DNA from: Aurantiochytrium sp. KH105
Taxonomy: Eukaryota; Sar; Bigyra; Thraustochytrida; Thraustochytriidae
Length of the DNA stretch: 64,000 bases
Reading direction: 5' to 3'
Assembly: GCA_003116975.1 (NCBI GenBank)
Contig: BGKB01000015.1
Location: 620,001 to 684,000, forward strand
Below, piece by piece: positions 28,501 through 37,381 of the stretch (the first letter of the stretch is position 1; each line of letters opens with the position of its first letter). The position numbers and the translations under genes are program-made. The notes under the pieces are model-generated. The model was given only the letters and a program-made list of their open reading frames with translations, was not told the DNA's origin and made no database searches.

Positions 28501-31500
28501 CAAGGCGTGGTGGGCAAGGATCTTTTCCAAACGGAACAAGATGTCATGAATTTGGTGCGGACCGATGCGAGGCTACGCAAGACGTGCATTGACTTCCTCT
28601 ATGATGTTCTGTGGGGAAAGCAGAAAATGGACGACGAGAAAGACCGCGAGATGATGGACGACTATAGTGATGCTGACGACGAAGACGAGGACGAAGACGA
28701 CGACAACGAAGAAGAAGACGTCATGGACGACGAGGAGGACGAAAATGAGGACGAGGAAAACTCACAACCAGACAGTGAGATGAACTCGGCTTTTCATGCT
28801 CACGTCGTGGAAAAGGCCGGGCAAGAAGAGCTCTGGGAGATTCTGCAAGAGCAATTTGGCTGGAGAGGCGTCGAAGACCACGACGCTGCTTTGCAAACCA
28901 CCTTTATCAAGCCCTCTGACAAATATGGTGACGCTGATGAGCGTTTCGACCTCAAAAGTGCGGTGATGGATCACATCATCAGCAATCCTACACTTCGTCG
29001 TGACGTGAGCCAGGAAATTCTGCAGCGCTGGCGCGATAGTAACGACAAACGGCTTGGTGAGATTCAAGGCTGGGAGATTGTTCTTAAGCAAGCCGTTGGC
29101 AAGTTTAGACGTGGCAAAGTCTCCCAAAAGGTCAACAAGGCATCTTTTGTCGCAGGCCGCGGTCGCAAATTCGCCCAGACGCGCAGACGGCACTCCGAAG
29201 GACAGTTCAAGCGTTCAACGCGGAGGCAAAGCCACGGCACCAGACGGCGCTCGCTCGAAGGCTTCGCGACGGCGTCAGACAACGAAATCGACGATGTGGA
29301 CGAAGCGAGTGCCGACAGTAGCAAAAACGCTCACGATGACGAGAACGACATTCTCGCCTCTGCAACTTTCAACCAAGTCTGGCACGTTCTTCGTTTAATG
29401 TCATGGCAATACTTTCCTTACAGCGGACTCGAAGGGTCCTGGCGTTACGCGCTTCCTTCGGTGAAAAAGAGTTCCGAGGGAACTCTTGGCGTGAATATGT
29501 GGGTAAAAGAGGACGATCTCCTCGACTACGTGAAGCGCACCCCGGACGTGGCGGAGGCCGTGCGCCGTCGTCTCGAGGAAGAAGCTTCACCCATGAGCAG
29601 CAGCAATGACAGCGAGTCAGACGAGGAGGACGTGGCTTCTGATGCTGACGACGAGGAGGACCACGATGGTGAAAGTCATCATGCTGGGAATGACAATCAA
29701 TCGGATCATGACATTCTTGAAACTGCCACCTTCAACGACATTTGGGGAATTCTTCGTAATCTTTCGTGGCAGTACTTTCCTTACAGTGGTCTCGAAGGTT
29801 CATGGCGCTACGCGCTTCCGGAAGTGAAGAAGAGTTCCGAGGGAACTTTGGGCGTCGATATGTGGGTTCGTGAGGAGGAAGTCCTCGACTACGTCAAGCG
29901 CACCCCTCGTTATGCCAACGAAGTCCGTCGGCAACTAGAAGCGGCGGCGACGAGCGGAATCTCGGAAGGAGCAGCCTCAGAAAGTAGCGATGATGACGAT
30001 GAGGTCGAGGTCGGTGGCGAAAATACGGGTGATGTCGATCAGAGTGATGCAGACAGTGACGACGACGACGAAGAAGAAGAAGAAGAAGGAGACGAAGAAG
30101 AAGACGAAGCTGAGTCGGAAAATGAACGGGTTTCCTTCGCGCAGCTTTCGCGCAAGGAACTCTGGCCTCGGCTCCGCGAGGAAGGCTGGCACTACAAAAT
30201 CGGACGTGGCCTCGTCTCGCACTATTATTTGGCCCCCAACGTGGCAACCGTGGAAGACGGCATTTTGGGCGAAACCGTATTCGACTCGGAAGATGCCCTG
30301 TACAATCATTTCCAGAATCTACGAGAGCCGCGCAAGGCTTCCGCCGCGGCAACCTCGCCAGTCTCTCAGTCTGTGCTGGAGATGTGGTCTGCGATGATGG
30401 GTCGTGGCTGGCGTCAGGTCGACAATCTCTTTATCAGTCCCGACGCGAAGCCTGTGCGCGAGGGTCCGCGGGACCTGGCCGTCTTCAAGGAAGACCACTG
30501 CACAGTATTTCGGAGCATGAGGCGGGCCGTATCGAACTTTATCATGAAGAACAAGTCGAGCCCTACGTCATCAGTCATTCGCGGAAAGAAGAGGCGCCGA
30601 TCCGAGGTACAGCGCGAAGATTCCGTACGACAACGGCGTACTGGTAGCAATGAATTGGACGATGAGGATGTGGACGAAATTGACGACGAGGATGACGAAG
30701 AGCTGCCCGAGGAAATCTCAGAAGATAACTTTTGGGACGATGTGTGGCCATGCCTCGCCAAAAGAGGCTGGAAGCGCACGCGGCGGCGCACCAAGGGTCT
30801 GACAAGACCGCAAAGAGGTTTCCGCGCACCCTTGGGCGTGTCAGGATCGACGTTGTTCTCCCGAGTCTCTGAAGTCTGCAAGTTTCTTCGCGAGCAACGA
30901 GAGACACTTGGTGGTGGTGAAGGCGCTTCGCACAATGATAACGACAACAGCGATGGCGAGGACCGCAGCAACAGCGATAGCGAGGATGACGAAGAAGAGA
31001 ACGAGAAGGCCGATGCTCTCCGCAAGTTCAATGAGTACATGCAGACTCTCCGTGACGAACAGCCCCGACCGGCGAACTTTTTTCGTGACTTTTTCCCAAT
31101 GTTGAGGGAAGCTGGCTGGACGTACAAGTACGGAACGGGTATCGACACCGAGATCTTTCTCGCGCCTGGTATCAAGCGGATCTCGGACGGCGTTCGAGGG
31201 GAAACCGTCATTCCTTCGCAAGCTAGCATGTGTGAGTGGATCAAGCTCAATCGTGGAGCAATCCAGCAGAGCCTTCATCGCGCCCTCCTTACGACGCCAA
31301 GCGACGAAAAGGTCACATCTTCTGACGGGGCTCTCTCAGGTGTGGACCCTGGCAGAGCTGGCGATACGTTCGGCGACAAGGGAGCAGAATCGAGCAGCGA
31401 GGCCGGGGACGTCGAAGCGATGGAGCTAGCGTCTGCCGCTGGAGAATCTGACGTTGATGTCGACGCAGCGGCTCCCGAAAGAAGCGGTGTCAATGAGACG

Positions 31501-33333
31501 CAAGACGGAACAGATGGCGATGATGCGATCCGTCCTCGGCTTTGTGATGATGAAAACAAGGTCATGAAGGCGCCTCGGTACGAACATCCGTCCGGATCGC
31601 ATCTTCATGACGAGTTTGAAGAAGTGCTCGCGGCTACGAGCGAGCTGAAACTTCGTTGGCCTGGCCGTGAAGAGCAAATTGACGTGCTTGCAGGCATTAT
31701 GACCCCGCGTCATCTCTTGACATCGCATCTCGTCCTGCATGGCGACACAGCGACCGGAAAGAGTGGCGTGATTCGAGCGCTTCTCAATGCCCTGAACTAT
31801 CCATTTGCCGCGGTTGATTGCGAGGAGTGCTACACGCCAACGATTCTTTTTCAGCGGCTCATTTCGCAGATGCCCGCGCCCATCGAGACTGGCGATGCGG
31901 GGAACTTTATGGACCTCGCGGATGCCGAAGCTGAAAACGCCGATGAGGGCGGCGATGAACATGACGCCGACGATGCCGATGCAGAGGACTCCTATATTGC
32001 ACGCAAAAATCGCAATGTGGCGGAGAACCGAGCCGTGCTCGAGAGTCTGGGGATCGTTCTGTCGCCAGAGGGCCAGAATGCGCAGGGGCGTCAGATGAGC
32101 TCCGACAGCGAGAACGTTGTGCCCACGAGTATGGACATTGCTGACAATGAAGTAGTACCCGAGACAGGCGAAGCAAGCGTGGTCTCTGTAGGGGCCTCTG
32201 CCATATCCGAGGCGCGCAAGCGTTGGCAGCTCGCGCCAGAGCGTTGCGGGAGCATGCGCGAGTTTATGCTGGACATTTCCCGGCGATTTCGGCCTTCGCG
32301 CGAGGCGAAAGAAACCTTTTATCTGTTGCTGGAGAACGTGTCTCGACTCGAAGATTTGGGCCCCAAGTTTTTGCCCGCGCTGCTTCGCATCGAGCGGACA
32401 ACGGGGTGCAATATCTGCGTTGTGCTGACAACATCCGAACTTCCCGGGCCCATGAGTTTGGCGCTGCGTAATGCGTCGACGTGCTTTGTCGAGTTTCCTG
32501 CATACTCGCAAATGGAGCAGCGTAAGATCCTGATGATGCAGCTTGGCGCTCGCGCAGGCAAAGCGTATTCTGAGGGTGATGTGCGAAGTTTTGTGGCCGT
32601 GGCGTTGCAGACCTTTTCTTCGCAGGTCCGTGATTTGCGCGAAATGTCTCGTATTTGCTCTGACCTCTGGGACGCGCTCGTAAAGCGCTCGGGGTCGTTG
32701 GGGAACCCGCAAACTGCATTTCGAGTTGCTTTAGAGGGACGTGTGGGGCTCACTTTCAAGATGCTGTATCACCACGATTTCGAGCTCGATCCACGGGCCG
32801 AGAACCCCAGTGGACATACTCTCGAGCGCTGGGAGCGTGACGAGATCAAGCGCGCTGCCGACCTCCCGTATGATTCAAAGGTTGTCCTCCTGGCTTCCTT
32901 TCTCGGCTCGTACAACAGCCCGGAGCACGATCGCACACTTTTTGGACACGCTCGCAAGTTGTCAAAGCAGCAAAAGTATGGAAGTGCTGCAACATCTCGC
33001 AAGCTCGCAGGCGCAAGTGCCGGTCAGTTGCTTCTTGGACCCAAAGTGTTCAACTTGGAGCGGCTCGTGAACCTGTATCGCGCTTTGGAGGGTATGCTGG
33101 AGGCAAGCGCGTCACGGCCTGGCGATGAAGCGCAAGGTGCTTCGGGCAAACGTCGGCCGACCCGGCAGCTCAACAAACAAGTAGCCTCGCTCATCAGCGC
33201 GGGGCTTTTGACCCGTGTATCTCGCGCAGAAGATCTCGATTTGGTGAAACTCAAGTGTACGGTTCCGTTCGACTTTGCGCAAGCGCTCGCGGAGACGGTA
33301 AAACTGGACCTGGCCGAGCTGCTCGAAGCTTGA
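25573..33333 (+). CDS. ORC5: ORC5 fused to a 13-copy Trp-rich repeat array
   Basis: One continuous 2586-residue frame. The last 570 residues (about 2022-2586) match origin recognition complex subunit 5. They include RWPGREEQIDVL, a Walker A loop HGDTATGKSG (near 2055), AVDCEECYT, and the C-terminal winged-helix region with LPYDSKVVLLASFLGSYN, LLLGPKVFNLERL and KCTVPFDFAQALAETV. A 110-residue acidic insert lies after Walker A, and the Walker B Asp is replaced by Glu (YLLLENVS). The first 1900 residues hold 13 copies of a module of about 65 residues with the pattern LW-x2-L-x4-GW-x4-P-x-SGLE-x-SW-x-YALP-x-V, then a G-x-M-W segment. They are separated by Asp/Glu-rich linkers and basic coiled segments. 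ORC5 is part of the origin-binding ATPase. The array is my candidate for chromatin or DNA targeting. An internal in-frame Met at 31564 could start an ORC5-only product. Confidence 0.88.
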   Translation: MRSSAIARVSASEVENPSPISVDFDQHKIEVRSGKKSRRESLRFSTPKIPEKVRGKDLRPKFQPLWKMLSKRGWRAFNTKDGFFYAKPHVKNRQAGASNVDMWLGPNPLLDHLAEKMHESYYDIFGEFYAKFPDELNNASLPESEGDSTPTHELLNSALEAEAAAMSARKAAASSASNKTRSLPAHHLSKRRRRSSGGHWAPAGTMGKSDEDDDDDENDEDDDRLGVDRTRRRRSLQGKPSPGSEEQDIGTWVWPQLQAEGWSHANGDAFNSFCYLMPNIANKSKGTKNKNMFMGERMLGRYVLQHRPDLVDAWREEKEEASRQDMARANKRSNTVKKTKKRKRRKEMERMRREGKDELDNFNFARDVTFQMLWPNVLQREMGWVYFPHNGLEAAWAYALPGVKKSEAVLGQTMWTDEDEIVELVKQDPEMAARAEAIIRRQISRQAGLADTTAAIERDLAAQRSQSERQGGSSERRSSNNPQTLKRNKQTQNLRKMKTKMTQNRQMLQDHQQQDKERFQRHRTVSPLSEQHDEVSRDSMHSHPYQTKKLPLAKARKRYPLTAQASFQDLWSVLRNRLGWGFIPYSGIEGSWLYLMPGVTRRADGSMGVNMWCRENVMHEHVLCTQSIAKQVEDIFEEDVRNARLEEEHRRDQEAARARAQEQREKERKLQKEAREAQKRKEAENKRRQVLKANKRKQRNAALRAELKDKLQARLMDKASFNDIWNFLRYDCHWKYFPWSGLENSFAYALPDVPRASDGKIGHDMWLEESAVVKYVRAHPTWLDRCEMHLREVLCEEYAEKIGVDNLEGIFGEDTDFLVSGPQPASTRENNEDDSGSALQSEDEQENEENSLDGDHEVGSDDHHHDEDDDASDNEEEDNQTASSDMDVADEGEDEDEENLPPLPRKVRERTNAEEGESEDDLSRADPSLRERATKVFETSDFASIWNILKTSGWRWFPGSGLEDFMYAMPHVKQKRQGVVGKDLFQTEQDVMNLVRTDARLRKTCIDFLYDVLWGKQKMDDEKDREMMDDYSDADDEDEDEDDDNEEEDVMDDEEDENEDEENSQPDSEMNSAFHAHVVEKAGQEELWEILQEQFGWRGVEDHDAALQTTFIKPSDKYGDADERFDLKSAVMDHIISNPTLRRDVSQEILQRWRDSNDKRLGEIQGWEIVLKQAVGKFRRGKVSQKVNKASFVAGRGRKFAQTRRRHSEGQFKRSTRRQSHGTRRRSLEGFATASDNEIDDVDEASADSSKNAHDDENDILASATFNQVWHVLRLMSWQYFPYSGLEGSWRYALPSVKKSSEGTLGVNMWVKEDDLLDYVKRTPDVAEAVRRRLEEEASPMSSSNDSESDEEDVASDADDEEDHDGESHHAGNDNQSDHDILETATFNDIWGILRNLSWQYFPYSGLEGSWRYALPEVKKSSEGTLGVDMWVREEEVLDYVKRTPRYANEVRRQLEAAATSGISEGAASESSDDDDEVEVGGENTGDVDQSDADSDDDDEEEEEEGDEEEDEAESENERVSFAQLSRKELWPRLREEGWHYKIGRGLVSHYYLAPNVATVEDGILGETVFDSEDALYNHFQNLREPRKASAAATSPVSQSVLEMWSAMMGRGWRQVDNLFISPDAKPVREGPRDLAVFKEDHCTVFRSMRRAVSNFIMKNKSSPTSSVIRGKKRRRSEVQREDSVRQRRTGSNELDDEDVDEIDDEDDEELPEEISEDNFWDDVWPCLAKRGWKRTRRRTKGLTRPQRGFRAPLGVSGSTLFSRVSEVCKFLREQRETLGGGEGASHNDNDNSDGEDRSNSDSEDDEEENEKADALRKFNEYMQTLRDEQPRPANFFRDFFPMLREAGWTYKYGTGIDTEIFLAPGIKRISDGVRGETVIPSQASMCEWIKLNRGAIQQSLHRALLTTPSDEKVTSSDGALSGVDPGRAGDTFGDKGAESSSEAGDVEAMELASAAGESDVDVDAAAPERSGVNETQDGTDGDDAIRPRLCDDENKVMKAPRYEHPSGSHLHDEFEEVLAATSELKLRWPGREEQIDVLAGIMTPRHLLTSHLVLHGDTATGKSGVIRALLNALNYPFAAVDCEECYTPTILFQRLISQMPAPIETGDAGNFMDLADAEAENADEGGDEHDADDADAEDSYIARKNRNVAENRAVLESLGIVLSPEGQNAQGRQMSSDSENVVPTSMDIADNEVVPETGEASVVSVGASAISEARKRWQLAPERCGSMREFMLDISRRFRPSREAKETFYLLLENVSRLEDLGPKFLPALLRIERTTGCNICVVLTTSELPGPMSLALRNASTCFVEFPAYSQMEQRKILMMQLGARAGKAYSEGDVRSFVAVALQTFSSQVRDLREMSRICSDLWDALVKRSGSLGNPQTAFRVALEGRVGLTFKMLYHHDFELDPRAENPSGHTLERWERDEIKRAADLPYDSKVVLLASFLGSYNSPEHDRTLFGHARKLSKQQKYGSAATSRKLAGASAGQLLLGPKVFNLERLVNLYRALEGMLEASASRPGDEAQGASGKRRPTRQLNKQVASLISAGLLTRVSRAEDLDLVKLKCTVPFDFAQALAETVKLDLAELLEA
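25738..31260 (+). repeat. 13 tandem copies of a Trp/Gly-rich module inside the ORC5 fusion
   Basis: Approximate starts: 25738, 26317, 26668, 27262, 27721, 28384, 28813, 29353, 29717, 30142, 30364, 30721 and 31069. Copies 3-6, 8 and 9 are best conserved. Copies 7 and 11 are degenerate. Spacing varies because the acidic linkers differ in length. Confidence 0.85.
29353..29914 (+). repeat. recently duplicated module pair (copies 8 and 9)
   Basis: 29353-29550 and 29717-29914 share long identical nucleotide runs, for example AAGAGTTCCGAGGGAACT, and nearly identical protein (WQYFPYSGLEGSWRYALP in both). The offset is 364 bp. Confidence 0.85.
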
Positions 33334-33553
33334 TTTACAGTTAGTACGCTAACAAAGCTGGCATTGCGTGAGAAAAGGAAAAGAAAATATGATGGTATGA
33401 ACGTGTGTAGTACTATACCTACTACTTGGGCCTGCTGGAGGCTATACAATAAAAAAAGAATGAAGAGGAGAATTTTAGCATGCATCTGTATGACGAGCAA
33501 GAACCTTGAATGTCTTGGTATACGTATCCGTCCATCTTTCGGCAGCCTTTCAG
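33334..33553. other. convergent 3' intergenic region
   Basis: 220 bp of A/T-rich sequence between the ORC5-fusion and DENN stops. Presumed 3' untranslated regions. Nothing else seen. Confidence 0.4.
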
Positions 33554-36500
33554 TTATGATTCCTGGCTTTTCCCGTTGCTTCGTGCCGAAGTTCTTGCAG
33601 CGCCGTCGGCGGCAGGCAATGATGATTCATGCTGAGCACTATTGGGCCGAGGGGGAACCTGATCGAGCGAGAGGCCCAAGTACGAAGGTGTCGCAGTGGA
33701 AACGTTCACTGTGACGGCGCGTCGGCGCGTAGCGAGCGTGTTCGCGTACAGTGGAGAATTGCGACGAGCGCGAGTCCGTGAAAGCGCGGCAAAGGCTGCT
33801 GCTTCGTCGGCGCTGCTGGTACTGCTGCTCTCCTCGCGACTGTTCTGAGTACCACCCTCTGTTTTGCGAGAGAGAAGCGGGGAATCAGGTTGCCACGCCT
33901 CGTCAGGATTGGTCGGGGCAGATTGAGGAGAAGAAGACGACGACGAAGAAGAAGAAGAGGAAGACGCATGGCGTCGATGGTGAAGCCCTTCAGTGGAGTC
34001 GCTAGTGGTTGAAGAGATTTCATCGCCTGCTGAAGAAGCGTGCATCGAGGCTAAGCGATGTTCAAGTTCCTGGATGCGCTGGTCCTTTTCTGACAAGACG
34101 CGCTGGAGGGTGTCAATCTGATGCCGACTACGCTGCGTCTCGGTGCGACGCACGGTCTCGGAGGCGGCAATGTGTGAGAGCAACGTGTCAGTTGCGTCCT
34201 CACTTGCAACCTGAGCCTGGGACTCGCGCCAACGTATCGCGCGAACTCGAGCTGCAGAAGATTCGGCATTCGTCCCAAGAGCATTGATGTCAGCGACGCT
34301 CTGCAAAGCGCTGGATCCCGAACTATCGGTATTGATCCCGAGAGATTCATGAAGTGAAGAGAGCGTAGAGCTTGACACAACGCGGAGCATGTCTCCGAGA
34401 GAACTAGGGGCGGACGAAATGTGAGACGGGGCGAGCGTTGCAGACCCAGCCGCATCGGCGAGATCGGCTGCTGTACCAGATGCAGCAGCATTAGAGGCAG
34501 TAGCTGAAATTGCGGCGTCACCATGGCGCGCGCCTCTCTGCGCTGCATCCATGCTTGCTTTGGCGTCGTCATGTTGCTGCTGTTCGTGATACCGAAGCGC
34601 ATTCATGAGCGCCAGCGCAGTAAGTTTGGCACAACGTGTCTCCGAGCGATGCTGACGCAGTGGCTGGTGCGGCAGTGTTGCGACAGTATGGGCAAGCACC
34701 AGCTCCCGTCGAAGCGGTGCCATGCGGCCGACCTGGTCGGGATGATCTGCCCATGTTCCTGGCACATCTCGGTGGAACTTGTCGAGAGCAATCTTGCAAA
34801 CCAAAGGAGGCTTTTCTCGAAGTTTGGGACGCTGCAAAAGAGTGCGTAACTTGAGTGTGCGAGGATTGTCGGCGATAGCCGGCATGCTGTCTTCCTCAAT
34901 GATGAAACGAGGAATGCCCATGTGACCGAGGGCCTCTCTGACCTTGGACATGGAAGTGAAAAGGTTGTTCATCTCTTCGGGGCTGAGCACAATGAGGCGA
35001 TCAATGGCGAGGCGTGTGGCCGATACGGAAAAGCCAAGGTCTGCAAGGAGGTCGTTGAGCTTGCGCGCGAGCGGAGACATTTTACGCTTGATGGTCCGGA
35101 CAGACTGCTTCCGCCAGATACTGACAAGACGATCAAAGAGCGAGCCGCCGCTTGAAGAGACCTGGCGGCCCACAAGGTCGCAAAAGAGTCGACGGTCCAC
35201 GAAGGATTCCACAAAGGGACGATACGACTCGGGAAGGTCAGCCACGAAGCCGACAGGATCGAAGCCGAGCTTGCTGACGGGCCCGCGGACCGATGAAGAC
35301 CCGGCGCTACCGATACTGCTCAGACTGCACGTGCTAGAGGAAGAACTCATTCGCGAGCCCATTGAAACGGGCCGTCCAGTTGTGTTGAGGTGAAGAGAGT
35401 TCTGCATGGCAGATGAAGGTGCCGCCGAGGCGACAGGGATGCCTGGGTCCCCGGTGCCCGAGCGACGCAGTCGGTGCGAATGTCCATGAAAAGGAATGGT
35501 GTTGTCAGTAGTCTGGGAGATAGAGATGCGTGGTGGCAAAGAGGACACTGTCCCTTCTGTCTGCGTAGTGTCTGAGTGCAATGCAGACGACGGCGCGAGC
35601 GGCACAAGGTGGAACTTGATGTGCGAGAACAGCGTGAGAAAGACCTCGAGCAGCGCAACGCGCAGGTGGTCGATCCAAACCCGGTCGTCGGCTGTATCAT
35701 CTGCAACGGAAGCGGAACCTTCGGAGGAGAATGACAGCGCCGAATCTTGACTCCCGCTTTGCATTGAGCCAGCAGAATACGGGAAAGAAAAGGCAGTGCT
35801 ACCTGAATGCGCGCTCTGACTTGCAGCCGAAGACGCCGAGGCATGCGGGCCGGAACTTTGGCGTACTGCCGGGATGCGGGGCGAAAGGGCTCGCGGAGAG
35901 GCGCACGGCGACGCGAGAGAAGCAGGAATGATGCCTTCCAATTGGGAAAGCAGATTGGTACGCAATGGTTCAGGAATTGAGGGCACGGGCCGAACTGTGC
36001 TTGAAACGTCTGTGTCCTGATCATAGTCCTCCGTGTTAGAATCGAGTCCCGCGAGCGAGGTGAGCGAGGACGTAAGTCTGCGCGCGAGGCCTGGCGTCCG
36101 GCACAAGGTCTCGATGCGCGAAGCCTCTGCGTCGATGATGACAAAGCGCTTGGCGGTCTGACGATGGTACGCGCAGTTTGTGTGCAAGCGTAGCTTGAAC
36201 TCCGCCTTGTCCGCACAGCAGACACCCACGAGAAACGGAGATGGGGACTGAAGCATGTGCCACTCTGAGCGTGGAAGCACAGGAACATAAAGGCTCTGCC
36301 ACACAAAGGGAAAGATAAGTGCCCGCAACGCCTCGGCGATGGGCGTCAGGCGAGAGGAATCTGTAGCGTGAAGAATAACCGAGTCCTCTGCCAAGAGGTG
36401 CTCGAGAATTTGCACGATTTGGGTAGCGCGAAAAACAGAGAGCAGGGTTAAGAAACATCGGTCATCGACCAAGGGAAGGTGTCTCATGCGCGGGTCGCAA

Positions 36501-37381
36501 ATGGGAATGCGGCGCTTAAAAACGGGGGAGCGTTCCCAGGTGAGGCGCATGGAGCGGTCCGTGGCGGGAATGGGCACCTCCGCAATGAGAGATCGAACAA
36601 AGGGTTCAATGGTGACGTGGGCACAGACGTCACGATCGCAAAGGCTAGCGAGCTCGTCGAGAGCAGTTTCCATGAAGGACATGACAGGATGCCGCGAGAC
36701 CGTGCAAATGAATTGCGAGGCTTCGAGCACTTGTATGGCGCTGCAGTACAAGAGTGTGCCCGTTGCAGCGTCTGGGAGAATAAAAGAGCAGAGTGATGCT
36801 CGTTGCGCATGTGCTTCCTGTTTGTGAGGCATTGCGCCATGCTTCGAGGGCATACAGACTTCATCCAAGGCATCTTTGTTGTCGTGAGGGTCACCAAAGA
36901 CCTCGCGCAGACAAAGAAGAAGAAGTGCTTCTGGGAAGGCAACTGGTCCCACCGCCGGAAAGCGTTGCCGCACCCAAAAGTGGTTGGCACTGCGTTCTAC
37001 GATGGCAAAGAAATCAATAACACGGGCTTGAACAGTGTTTTTGGCGACGACTTCGCGATCGCCCACTGTGGCACTACCCGTTGTGGCTCTACGCAAGAGC
37101 GAGGCCTGTCCTTGCTGCCAGCGCTGTCGCTTTTGCGCTCCAGCAGAAATCGAACTTGGGCCTGGACCCGATCCTGAGCTGTGTCCTGCAGACCCCAGAG
37201 CTGACGGCAGTCCATCCAAAGTGACTGCATGTCTCTGACTCGGTGCGAGCGCTACAGCAGGCATTCTTGACGACGAGGAGGACGACGACGACGAGGATAG
37301 TAGTGAGGAGGAGGCTTCGGCAGATGCCTGGGCCATTGCCGCATTGCCTGGCGGCGCGGACCCGAATCGTGTGGAACGCAT
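33554..37381 (-). CDS. DENN-domain protein, likely Rab guanine-nucleotide exchange factor
   Basis: 1275 residues from ATG at 37381. A Ser-rich N-terminus (about 20-115) precedes a tripartite DENN module. The u-DENN begins near ARVIDFFAIVERS and runs to about 235. The c-DENN (about 270-400) carries DDRCFLTLLSVFRATQI and the signature ALRALIFPFVWQSLYVPVLP. After a Ser/Thr-rich, probably disordered insert (about 430-640) comes d-DENN (about 555-745), including LPESYRPFVESFVDRRLF. The rest has a short coiled coil (about 1080-1125: QIDTLQRVLSEKDQRIQELE) and more Ser-rich sequence. DENN proteins activate Rab GTPases on endosomal or secretory membranes. The Rab partner and the subfamily are not clear from sequence. 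Confidence 0.82.
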   Translation of the reverse strand: MRSTRFGSAPPGNAAMAQASAEASSSLLSSSSSSSSSSRMPAVALAPSQRHAVTLDGLPSALGSAGHSSGSGPGPSSISAGAQKRQRWQQGQASLLRRATTGSATVGDREVVAKNTVQARVIDFFAIVERSANHFWVRQRFPAVGPVAFPEALLLLCLREVFGDPHDNKDALDEVCMPSKHGAMPHKQEAHAQRASLCSFILPDAATGTLLYCSAIQVLEASQFICTVSRHPVMSFMETALDELASLCDRDVCAHVTIEPFVRSLIAEVPIPATDRSMRLTWERSPVFKRRIPICDPRMRHLPLVDDRCFLTLLSVFRATQIVQILEHLLAEDSVILHATDSSRLTPIAEALRALIFPFVWQSLYVPVLPRSEWHMLQSPSPFLVGVCCADKAEFKLRLHTNCAYHRQTAKRFVIIDAEASRIETLCRTPGLARRLTSSLTSLAGLDSNTEDYDQDTDVSSTVRPVPSIPEPLRTNLLSQLEGIIPASLASPCASPRALSPRIPAVRQSSGPHASASSAASQSAHSGSTAFSFPYSAGSMQSGSQDSALSFSSEGSASVADDTADDRVWIDHLRVALLEVFLTLFSHIKFHLVPLAPSSALHSDTTQTEGTVSSLPPRISISQTTDNTIPFHGHSHRLRRSGTGDPGIPVASAAPSSAMQNSLHLNTTGRPVSMGSRMSSSSSTCSLSSIGSAGSSSVRGPVSKLGFDPVGFVADLPESYRPFVESFVDRRLFCDLVGRQVSSSGGSLFDRLVSIWRKQSVRTIKRKMSPLARKLNDLLADLGFSVSATRLAIDRLIVLSPEEMNNLFTSMSKVREALGHMGIPRFIIEEDSMPAIADNPRTLKLRTLLQRPKLREKPPLVCKIALDKFHRDVPGTWADHPDQVGRMAPLRRELVLAHTVATLPHQPLRQHRSETRCAKLTALALMNALRYHEQQQHDDAKASMDAAQRGARHGDAAISATASNAAASGTAADLADAAGSATLAPSHISSAPSSLGDMLRVVSSSTLSSLHESLGINTDSSGSSALQSVADINALGTNAESSAARVRAIRWRESQAQVASEDATDTLLSHIAASETVRRTETQRSRHQIDTLQRVLSEKDQRIQELEHRLASMHASSAGDEISSTTSDSTEGLHHRRHASSSSSSSSSSSSPQSAPTNPDEAWQPDSPLLSRKTEGGTQNSREESSSTSSADEAAAFAALSRTRARRNSPLYANTLATRRRAVTVNVSTATPSYLGLSLDQVPPRPNSAQHESSLPAADGAARTSARSNGKSQES

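Noticed and set aside
31426-32712. A 428-codon minus-strand open frame opposite ORC5
   Set aside because: Antisense shadow caused by G/C-ending codons in the conserved ORC5 region.
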